NCBI GenBank assembly: GCA_016297265.1
Contig: JAEDHB010000024.1
Span: 1-21,422, forward strand
DNA length: 21,422 bases
From: Butyrivibrio sp.
GTDB taxonomy: Bacteria; Bacillota; Clostridia; Lachnospirales; Lachnospiraceae
Direction of reading: 5' to 3'
Positions 8,520 to 14,379 of this stretch are shown here, in pieces (position 1 is the first letter of the stretch; every line of letters begins with the position of its first letter). Position numbers and translations under genes: made by a program. The notes below the pieces were generated by a model, which had not been told where the DNA came from, made no database searches, and was given only the letters and a program-made list of their open reading frames with translations.

Positions 8520-8547
8520 GGATGGTATTCATTATTGAAGCCGTACC
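8520..8547 (+). promoter_or_regulatory. Leader hairpin with two bulged adenosines, pan-motif-like candidate
   Basis: Just downstream of the predicted transcription start the RNA can fold into GG-AU-GGU-(A)-UUC, a 6-nt AUUAUU loop, then GAA-GCC-GU-(A)-CC. This gives a 10-bp stem with single adenosines bulged at 8527 on the 5' side and 8545 on the 3' side. The published pan RNA motif, found in leaders of pantothenate genes, is described as hairpins with two conserved bulged adenosines; the location and shape fit, but I could not compare it with the covariance model. A second clear copy is not visible. Further down, TGCC-GCAA-GGCA at 8609-8620 is a small GNRA hairpin just before the ribosome binding site. 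Confidence 0.45.
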
Positions 8548-8636
8548 CGTTATGTATTTCTATTTTCCCATAATCTATATCCGATACGGAATCACATCTC
8601 TATGTATTTGCCGCAAGGCAGAATGGAGTTGATGCA

Positions 8637-9494
8637 ATGAATATAGGTTTTATTGGTGCAGGGAAGGTTGGATTTTCCCTTGGCAGGTTCATGTTGACTA
8701 AGAATATTCGCGTGATTGGCTATTACAGCTTACATGCAGAATCAGCAATTGAAGCAGCAGAATTTACACACACAAATTATTTTTCAAGTATTGAAGAATT
8801 GTCAGACGAATCAGATGTGATTTTTATCACGGTTCCGGATGGGGCAATTTGTTCGGTTTATGAACAGATTAAGAATAGAATTACAGGAAAATATCTGTGC
8901 CATTGCAGTGGTTTGATGACTGCAAGCGAGGCTTTTCCGGATATAGAAAAATACGGTGCATATGGTTGTTCGATACATCCGCTATTCCCGATTAGCAGTA
9001 AGTATGATACTTATAGGGAGTTGCAGGATGCTTTTTTTTGCCTGGAGAACGGCGATAATTCCGGAAAGAATGAAACTGAAAGCGTAATATTTTCCCTGCT
9101 GAGGCAGATGGGGGTTAAGCTCCTTAGAATAGATGCGCATAATAAGGCAAAGTATCATGCCGCATGCGCTATAGCAAGCAATCTGGTATGCGGAATTGAG
9201 CAGATTGCCATGGATTTGCTTGGGGAATGTGGTTTTGACGCGGAGGAGTCGTTGGGCGCGTTGAAACCGTTGATATTATCAAACACATCCCATATTTTGC
9301 GGGATGGACCGCAGAAAGCCCTGACAGGTCCTGTTCAGCGCAAGGATGCCGGCACGGTTAAGAAGCATCTGGATTGTCTGGAAGGCCGGAACAGGGAGAT
9401 ATACCGGTTGTTATCTAAGCAGCTGCTTATGATGACGGATTGCAATAATAATGAATATGGTTATAAAGAAATAGAGATATTATTATCAAAATAG
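8637..9494 (+). CDS. panG: Rossmann-like/DUF2520 protein, probable PanG-type ketopantoate reductase
   Basis: The 285-aa protein opens with the dinucleotide-binding strand MNIGFIGAGKVGFSLG (GxGxxG at residues 7-12), has a second conserved block DVIFITVPDGAI and HCSGLMTASEAF, then CSIHPLFPI and an all-helical C-terminal half (about 165-285) typical of the DUF2520 pairing, including ASNLVCGIEQIAMDL and LTGPVQRKDAGTV. It is the first gene of the pantothenate operon, 22 bp before panB. PanG, a ketopantoate reductase unrelated in sequence to the usual PanE and described first in Francisella with homologues in Clostridium difficile and Enterococcus, occupies this place in related operons. The predicted reaction is NAD(P)H-dependent reduction of 2-dehydropantoate to pantoate in the cytosol. 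GGAG at 8625-8628 supports the ATG. Family is clear; the PanG role is inferred from context. Confidence 0.75.
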   Translation: MNIGFIGAGKVGFSLGRFMLTKNIRVIGYYSLHAESAIEAAEFTHTNYFSSIEELSDESDVIFITVPDGAICSVYEQIKNRITGKYLCHCSGLMTASEAFPDIEKYGAYGCSIHPLFPISSKYDTYRELQDAFFCLENGDNSGKNETESVIFSLLRQMGVKLLRIDAHNKAKYHAACAIASNLVCGIEQIAMDLLGECGFDAEESLGALKPLILSNTSHILRDGPQKALTGPVQRKDAGTVKKHLDCLEGRNREIYRLLSKQLLMMTDCNNNEYGYKEIEILLSK

Positions 9495-9516
9495 TTGATC
9501 AGAGAAAGGAAAAATT

Positions 9517-10371
9517 ATGGCAATAAAAAATACCGTAACTACACTTTTTGAGATGAAAGAAAGAGGCGAAAAAATTTCACAGCTTACATGCTATGATTAT
9601 ACAACTGCCTGCCTCATTGAAAAGGCAGGTATCAATACCGTACTGGTGGGGGACAGCCTCGGAATGACAATGCAGGGCTATGATACTACTTTGCCGGTTA
9701 CAATGGAAGAGATGATTGTATATGGCAGAAGTGTTGTGAGAGGATGTCCAAGTGCTTTTGTAATTATGGACATGCCGTTTATGAGTTATCAGTGCAGCGT
9801 TGATGAAGCGGTCAGAAATGCAGGAAGACTTATCAAAGAAACCAATGCAAATGCTGTCAAACTTGAAGGAGGAGCTACTGTTGTGGAGCAGATAAGGGCA
9901 ATTTCCGGTGCGGGAATACCTGTTTGTGCCCATATCGGAATGACCCCTCAATCTGTCAATGCTTTTGGCGGATTTAAGGTGCAGGGTAAGGGAGAGGAGA
10001 ATGCCAGAAAAGTTTTTGAAGATGCAATCGCCGTGTGTGAAGCAGGTGCATTTATGTGCGTTCTTGAATGTATTCCACCTAAGCTTGCATCCTTAATCAG
10101 CAGTAAGGTTAATATGATTACAATAGGAATCGGGGCTTCTTCAAATTGTGACGGTCAGGTTCTGGTATATCAGGATATGCTGGGAATGAGCCAGAAGATT
10201 GCACCGAAATTTGCAAAGGTTTTTGCAAATGTTGGCGATATAATGGTTCAGGCATTCAAGGATTATGACGAAGAAGTGAAAAATATGACATATCCTGCCG
10301 AATGTCACACCTATGTAAAAAGCGATTGCGATGATGAGTTTTTGGCAAAACTTGTCAACGAGTCGAAATAA
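9517..10371 (+). CDS. panB: 3-methyl-2-oxobutanoate hydroxymethyltransferase
   Basis: PanB makes ketopantoate from 2-oxoisovalerate and 5,10-methylenetetrahydrofolate. The 284-aa protein shows a (beta/alpha)8 barrel with metal ligands D46 (VGDSLGM) and D85 (IMDMPFMSY), K115 and E117 in AVKLEGG, HIGMTPQSVNAFGGFKVQG at 139-157, and the catalytic base E184 in LECIP. All expected residues are present and the length is normal for the family. The ATG at 9517 is preceded by AAGGA at 9506-9510. It is second in the pantothenate operon, with 22 bp to the gene before and 17 bp to panC behind, and its product is the substrate of the upstream reductase. Confidence 0.97.
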   Translation: MAIKNTVTTLFEMKERGEKISQLTCYDYTTACLIEKAGINTVLVGDSLGMTMQGYDTTLPVTMEEMIVYGRSVVRGCPSAFVIMDMPFMSYQCSVDEAVRNAGRLIKETNANAVKLEGGATVVEQIRAISGAGIPVCAHIGMTPQSVNAFGGFKVQGKGEENARKVFEDAIAVCEAGAFMCVLECIPPKLASLISSKVNMITIGIGASSNCDGQVLVYQDMLGMSQKIAPKFAKVFANVGDIMVQAFKDYDEEVKNMTYPAECHTYVKSDCDDEFLAKLVNESK

Positions 10372-10388
10372 TTGATTAGGAGCGTATG

Positions 10389-11252
10389 ATGAAAGTAGCA
10401 AGAACAATAAAAGAAGTTAGAGAACAGGTTACAGAGTGGAAAAAACAGGGTCTCACAGTAGGACTTGTACCAACAATGGGTTATCTTCATGAAGGACATG
10501 CAAGTCTTGTGGATAAGGCAGTATCAATGTGCGACAGAGTGGTTGCATCGGATTTTGTCAATCCTACACAATTTGGTCCAAACGAGGATTTGGAGAGTTA
10601 TCCAAGGGATTTTGAACATGATTGCAGACTTTTGGAAGAGCATGGCTGCGATATGGTATTTTATCCGTCCGTGGATGAAATGTATCCTGACGGTGGAGGT
10701 AAAACAGATACCTATGTGGAAATTCTGGATGATATGCCAAAACAGCTCTGCGGAAAGACAAGACCGATTCATTTCAGGGGCGTGTGCACTGTAGTTGCAA
10801 AGCTTTTCAATATTGTTTTGCCTGACAAAGCATTTTTTGGACAGAAGGACGCACAGCAGCTTGCCATTATCAAAAGAATGGTGAGGGATATGTCATATGG
10901 TATTGAAATTGTCGGATGTCCTATTGTCAGGGAAGAAGATGGCCTTGCAAAATCCTCAAGAAATACATATCTTAATGAGGAGGAGCGGAAAGCCGCACTC
11001 GTGTTGTCAAAGGCTGTTTTTGCAGGAAAAAAGATGGTGCAGGACGGCGAACGTTCCGCAGATAAGCTCGTGGAAGCGATGAAGGAAATCATCAGCAAAG
11101 AACCTATGGCAAAAATTGACTATGTATCTGCAGTGTCCGGTCGTGATATGAGCACACTTAAGGTTCTGGAAGGTGAAATACTTGTGGCAATGGCAGTATA
11201 TATCGGCAAAACCAGACTTATTGATAACTTTATGATGGAGGTTGAAAAATAA
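10389..11252 (+). CDS. panC: Pantoate--beta-alanine ligase (pantothenate synthetase)
   Basis: PanC joins pantoate and beta-alanine using ATP, by way of pantoyl adenylate, to give pantothenate. The 287-aa protein has the nucleotidyltransferase PTMG (28-31) and HxGH motif (H34-E-G-H37), FGQKDAQQ in the middle, and the KMSKS-equivalent K188-S-S-R-N192. The codons ATG ATG at 10386 and 10389 are both possible; the second has the better distance from AGGAG at 10378-10382 and gives MKVARTI. The stop codon overlaps the start of panD by one base (TAATG), so the two are translationally coupled. Confidence 0.97.
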   Translation: MKVARTIKEVREQVTEWKKQGLTVGLVPTMGYLHEGHASLVDKAVSMCDRVVASDFVNPTQFGPNEDLESYPRDFEHDCRLLEEHGCDMVFYPSVDEMYPDGGGKTDTYVEILDDMPKQLCGKTRPIHFRGVCTVVAKLFNIVLPDKAFFGQKDAQQLAIIKRMVRDMSYGIEIVGCPIVREEDGLAKSSRNTYLNEEERKAALVLSKAVFAGKKMVQDGERSADKLVEAMKEIISKEPMAKIDYVSAVSGRDMSTLKVLEGEILVAMAVYIGKTRLIDNFMMEVEK

Positions 11253-11641
11253 TGGTTGTGGAGATGCTTAAAGGTAAGATTCACAGAGCTACAGTGGTGC
11301 AGGCAGAGCTTGATTATGTCGGATCCATCACCGTTGATACTGATTTGCTTGAAGCGGCAGGCATTTTTGAATATGAGAAGGTTCAAATAGTTGATGTCAA
11401 CAACGGAAACAGATTTGAGACCTATACCATTGCAGGAGAGCCGGGCTCCGGCATGATTTGCCTCAACGGAGCCGCTGCCAGAATGGTCAGTGTCAATGAC
11501 AAAATAATCATTATGGCATATGCAGGATTGGATGAAAAGGAAGTACAGAACCATAAACCAAAGGTTGTTTTTGTGGATGATAACAACCATATCGAAAGAG
11601 TAACATCTTATGAAAAACATGGTTTATTGAAGGAGATGTAG
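11252..11641 (+). CDS. panD: Aspartate 1-decarboxylase, pyruvoyl-dependent
   Basis: PanD makes beta-alanine from aspartate for PanC. The 129-aa pro-enzyme starts MLKGKIHRATVVQAELDY after four residues and carries the self-processing site G24-S25 (YVGSITVD), at the same position as in the Escherichia coli protein, which supports the chosen start. Cleavage before S25 forms the pyruvoyl cofactor. LNGAAARMVSVNDKIIIMAY is the usual C-terminal part. The ATG overlaps the panC stop codon by one base and the stop codon is 1 bp before coaBC, so the local order panC-panD-coaBC is as compact as it can be. Confidence 0.97.
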   Translation: MVVEMLKGKIHRATVVQAELDYVGSITVDTDLLEAAGIFEYEKVQIVDVNNGNRFETYTIAGEPGSGMICLNGAAARMVSVNDKIIIMAYAGLDEKEVQNHKPKVVFVDDNNHIERVTSYEKHGLLKEM

Positions 11642-11642
11642 A

Positions 11643-12848
11643 ATGTATATTGATAATCTTGAAGGTAAATGTGTTGTTTTAGGAATAACCGGAGGAATTG
11701 CCGCATACAAGATGGCCAATCTGGCGAGTGCGCTCAGGAAAACCGGAGCTGATGTCCATGTGATAATGACTAAGAATGCTACGGAATTCATTGCACCGCT
11801 TACCTTTGAAACACTGACCGGCAATCAATGTGTAGTTGATACTTTTGACCGGAATTTTAAATATGATGTACAGCATATTTCATTGGCACAGGCGGCGGAT
11901 GTGATTATGATAGCTCCGGCGACTGCAAATATCATTGCCAAGATGGCAAACGGCATTGCGGATGATATGCTCAGCACAGTTGTTCTGGCTGCAAAATGCC
12001 ATAAAATTGTTGCTCCTGCTATGAATACTGCAATGTATGAAAATCCGGTGACACAGGATAATATTAGCAGACTGAAACACTACGGATTTGAAGTGATTGA
12101 GCCGGCCGCAGGTCTTTTGGCATGCATGGATGAAGGAAAAGGAAAGCTTCCCGAACCGGATGATTTGATAGAGTATATTTACAGACATATTGCAAGGGAG
12201 AAGGACCTTGCGGATACAAATATTACGATAACAGCAGGACCGACCGTGGAGGCAATTGATCCTGTCCGTTTCATATCAAATCACAGCAGTGGTAAGATGG
12301 GTTATGCGATTGCAAGGGAAGCCATGCTCCGCGGCGCAAATGTAACCTTGATAAGCGGACCTGTCAATATCAGGCAGGTACCTTTTGTAAAAATTGTTAA
12401 TGTAACCTCTGCAAAAGATATGTTTGAGGAAATAAAAAAAGTCATGCCTGACACGGATATACTTATTAAGTCGGCAGCAGTGGCAGATTACACTCCTGCA
12501 ACTGTTGCAGAAGACAAAATAAAGAAATCGGATTCGGACATGTCCATTGCCCTTGATAGGACGGATGATATTTTGCTCTGGGTGTCCGCCAATAAGAGGG
12601 ACAACCAGTTTGTATGCGGTTTTTCCATGGAGACGAAGGATATGCTTGCAAATTCAAAAGCGAAGCTTACAAGTAAAAACCTTGATATGATTGTTGCAAA
12701 TAATCTTAAGGATGACGGTGCAGGCTTTGGCGTTGATACAAATATTGTAACCCTTATTACGAAGGAAAGTACAAAGCAGCTTCCGATTATGAGCAAGAAT
12801 GATGTTGCAAAGCACCTGCTCGATGCGATTGTGCAAAAGAGGAAATAA
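11643..12848 (+). CDS. coaBC: Bifunctional phosphopantothenoylcysteine decarboxylase / phosphopantothenate--cysteine ligase
   Basis: CoaBC converts 4'-phosphopantothenate to 4'-phosphopantetheine in two steps. The N-terminal CoaC flavoprotein half (about 1-185) has GITGGIAAYK, H78 in QHISLA, the PAMNTAMY motif at 125-132 (family PxMNxxMW with Tyr for Trp) and active-site C161 in LACMDEGKGKL. The C-terminal CoaB half begins with ITAGPTVEAIDPVRFISN and has NHSSGKMGYAIA, SAAVADYTP and DKIKK. It is 401 aa, the usual length for the fusion. AGGAG at 11631-11635 lies inside the end of panD. Placement directly after panD puts vitamin synthesis and its conversion to cofactor in one transcript. Confidence 0.97.
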   Translation: MYIDNLEGKCVVLGITGGIAAYKMANLASALRKTGADVHVIMTKNATEFIAPLTFETLTGNQCVVDTFDRNFKYDVQHISLAQAADVIMIAPATANIIAKMANGIADDMLSTVVLAAKCHKIVAPAMNTAMYENPVTQDNISRLKHYGFEVIEPAAGLLACMDEGKGKLPEPDDLIEYIYRHIAREKDLADTNITITAGPTVEAIDPVRFISNHSSGKMGYAIAREAMLRGANVTLISGPVNIRQVPFVKIVNVTSAKDMFEEIKKVMPDTDILIKSAAVADYTPATVAEDKIKKSDSDMSIALDRTDDILLWVSANKRDNQFVCGFSMETKDMLANSKAKLTSKNLDMIVANNLKDDGAGFGVDTNIVTLITKESTKQLPIMSKNDVAKHLLDAIVQKRK

Positions 12849-12849
12849 T

Positions 12850-13611
12850 ATGATTCTTGGAATAGATATTGGTAATACAACCATAGGTATGTGCATATTC
12901 GACGAGAAAAATGAGACAATAATCCATTCAAAAAAAATCGCGTCGATAACCCCCGCTGATGAGTTTGAAAGCAGCATAATAGATGTTTTGACAGAAATTA
13001 ATGTGAAGGCAGAGGATATCGGCAGGGTTGTGATTTCCTGTGTTGTAAGGGAAATATTTGACGCAATGATTACTGCCGCACATAATATTTTCCACGCCGA
13101 ACCCCTTGTTGTATCGGGAAGGATTAATACGGGGCTTAATTTTGATATTGAAAACCTCCAGACTCTGGGAGCGGACAGAATCGCGGATGCGGCATATTGC
13201 GCAGAACATTATGCGCTGCCTGCGGTGATAATCGATATGGGGACAGCCACCACCATAAGCGTGGTAGATGCAGAAAAGAATTTTCTGGGAGGAATAATAA
13301 CAACAGGAATCATGACGGGATATAATGCCCTGATTGGGATGACCAGCCAGCTTCCGAAGGTCACTGTCGAGACAAGCACTCCATTGATTGGAAAAAACAC
13401 AGTTCAATGCATCGAAAGTGGAGTGGTGCATTGCAACGCCGCAATGATTGACGGAATGGTGGACAGAATTACAAAAGAACTTGGAGTACAGCCCAATCTT
13501 ATTCTAACAGGGGGGAATGCGTTATACGTAAAGCCGTACATTACCCACAGTTATGAATATGACGAAAACCTTTTGCAAAAGGGTCTGTTACATCTTGCGA
13601 AAATAAATTAA
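12850..13611 (+). CDS. coaX: Type III pantothenate kinase
   Basis: CoaX phosphorylates pantothenate, the step between PanC and CoaBC, and belongs to the acetate-kinase/actin-like fold. The 253-aa protein shows the phosphate motif D6-I-G-N-T-T, GADRIADA at 107-114, D129-M-G-T-A-T-T and the C-terminal LTGGNA. Type III kinases are not inhibited by CoA, so control is more likely at the transcript level, which fits the structured leader. The ATG at 12850 has GAGGA at 12839-12843 six bases upstream and lies 1 bp after the coaBC stop. A longer frame from 12799 would read MMLQSTCSMRLCKRGNN before the conserved start and overlap coaBC, so I reject it. A terminator follows. Confidence 0.97.
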   Translation: MILGIDIGNTTIGMCIFDEKNETIIHSKKIASITPADEFESSIIDVLTEINVKAEDIGRVVISCVVREIFDAMITAAHNIFHAEPLVVSGRINTGLNFDIENLQTLGADRIADAAYCAEHYALPAVIIDMGTATTISVVDAEKNFLGGIITTGIMTGYNALIGMTSQLPKVTVETSTPLIGKNTVQCIESGVVHCNAAMIDGMVDRITKELGVQPNLILTGGNALYVKPYITHSYEYDENLLQKGLLHLAKIN

Positions 13612-13629
13612 ATTTCAATTGAACAAAAT

Positions 13630-13678
13630 AATAATCCGTAGACGGTGGAAATATGCCGCTTCGGGTTATTTTTTTTTT
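13630..13678 (+). terminator. Intrinsic terminator of the pantothenate/CoA operon
   Basis: A 9-bp outer stem (13630-13638 with 13662-13670) and a 4-bp inner stem (CGGT/GCCG) separated by a small internal loop are followed by ten T (13669-13678). Confidence 0.88.
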
Positions 13679-13694
13679 GCTTATAAAAAAAGTG

Positions 13695-13723
13695 TTGACA
13701 ATATATGAACATATGAATATAAT
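13695..13723 (+). promoter_or_regulatory. Perfect consensus sigma-A promoter of the metal-resistance operon
   Basis: TTGACA (13695-13700) and TATAAT (13718-13723) match the consensus in all twelve bases with a 17-bp spacer. So strong a promoter in front of a repressor gene implies that repression sets the expression level. Confidence 0.93.
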
Positions 13724-13742
13724 TACATATGAACAGATGAAA
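13703..13742 (+). promoter_or_regulatory. 8-bp periodic direct repeats over the promoter, probable ArsR-family operator
   Basis: Five consecutive 8-mers read ATATGAAC, ATATGAAT, ATAATTAC, ATATGAAC, AGATGAAA. The first two, the fourth and, loosely, the fifth are copies of the same word. They cover the spacer, the -10 and the first transcribed bases. Part of the array also forms the dyad ATATG-AA-CATAT at 13703-13714. ATATGAA-type half-sites are usual for SmtB/CzrA regulators, normally as inverted repeats. Confidence 0.6.
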
Positions 13743-13759
13743 TTAAAGGAGGTAAAGCG

Positions 13760-14113
13760 ATGGCAGAAGCATCTAATAAGGAATATCTGGCGGCTCATAA
13801 TGAAATTGTTGAGAGAATCAGGAATAATCAGCCGGAGGAAGAGAATTTGTACGACCTTGCTGAATTGTTTAAGGTATTCGGCGATTCCACCAGAATCAGA
13901 ATTCTGTATGCTTTGACAGAAAGCGAATTATGTGTGGGAGATATTGCACAGATTCTCAATTTGAATCAGTCGGCGGTAAGTCATCAGCTCAGAATTCTTA
14001 AGGATTCCAAGCTTGTTAAGTTCAGAAGAGATGGCAAAGCAATGTTTTACTCACTTGATGATGATCATGTAAGAACAATTCTCAATATGGGTATGGACCA
14101 CATTGAGGAATAA
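13760..14113 (+). CDS. ArsR/SmtB-family metal-sensing repressor, alpha-5 (Zn/Cd/Co type)
   Basis: This is a 117-aa dimeric winged-helix repressor that should leave DNA when it binds metal. The core is AELFKVFGDSTRIRILYALT, ELCVGDIAQILNLNQSAVSH (the recognition helix region) and LVKFRRDGKAMFYSL. At the C-terminus D101-x-H103, ten residues, then H114-x-x-E117 match the alpha-5 ligands of SmtB exactly in spacing (D104, H106, H117, E120). The alpha-3 site of CadC/ArsR is absent: ELCVGD has one Cys where those sensors have CxC. This points to Zn(II), Co(II) or Cd(II) sensing and not arsenic. AAAGGAGGT at 13745-13753 is a near-perfect ribosome binding site. It is first in a three-gene operon with an HMA protein and a P1B-ATPase, and most probably regulates its own promoter. 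Confidence 0.92.
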   Translation: MAEASNKEYLAAHNEIVERIRNNQPEEENLYDLAELFKVFGDSTRIRILYALTESELCVGDIAQILNLNQSAVSHQLRILKDSKLVKFRRDGKAMFYSLDDDHVRTILNMGMDHIEE

Positions 14114-14134
14114 ATTCAGGAATGGAGAGATATT

Positions 14135-14353
14135 ATGAAGAAAACTTATAATGTTGAAGTTGACTGTGCAAATTGCGCAGCTAAGATGGAAGAAGCAGTT
14201 AAGAAGACCGCCGGTGTTAAGGATGCAACCTTAAGTTTTATGACGCTTAAATTGAAGGTGGAATTTGAGGATGGCGCAGACGCGGAAGCTGTTATGAAGG
14301 ATGCTTATAAAAATTGTAAAAAAGTTGAGGATGACTGCGAAATATTTTTATAA
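14135..14353 (+). CDS. Stand-alone heavy-metal-associated (HMA) domain protein, 72 aa
   Basis: A single ferredoxin-like HMA domain with the metal-binding loop D10-C11-A-N-C14-A-A-K-M. The DCANCAAKME form is the one usual in the N-terminal domain of Zn/Cd/Pb ATPases such as ZntA, whereas copper chaperones usually carry MxCxxC. Its tail has extra Cys (NCKKVEDDCEIFL) that could take part in binding. The ATG at 14135 follows GGAGAG at 14124-14129, and the gene sits 21 bp after the repressor and 26 bp before the ATPase. The natural reading is that it is the detached N-terminal metal-binding domain of the ATPase, working as a small cytosolic chaperone. Confidence 0.92.
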   Translation: MKKTYNVEVDCANCAAKMEEAVKKTAGVKDATLSFMTLKLKVEFEDGADAEAVMKDAYKNCKKVEDDCEIFL

Positions 14354-14379
14354 GGGATATTTGATGGAGGCTGTTGCTT

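Noticed and set aside
8580..8592. TCCG-ATA-CGGA mini-hairpin in the pan leader
   Set aside because: Only four base pairs with a three-base loop; too small to call a regulatory element by itself.
12799..12849. Longer start for coaX, adding 17 residues
   Set aside because: It would overlap coaBC by about 50 bp, has no conserved residues, and ATG 12850 begins the canonical MILGIDIGNTT with a ribosome binding site.
12488..12931. Minus-strand frame of 147 codons over coaBC/coaX, and another of 167 codons at 12928-13431
   Set aside because: Mirror images of well-identified genes, Cys-, Ser- and His-rich without ribosome binding sites.
13703..13742. CRISPR-like short repeats
   Set aside because: Units are 8 bp, contiguous and within a promoter; there are no spacers and no cas genes.
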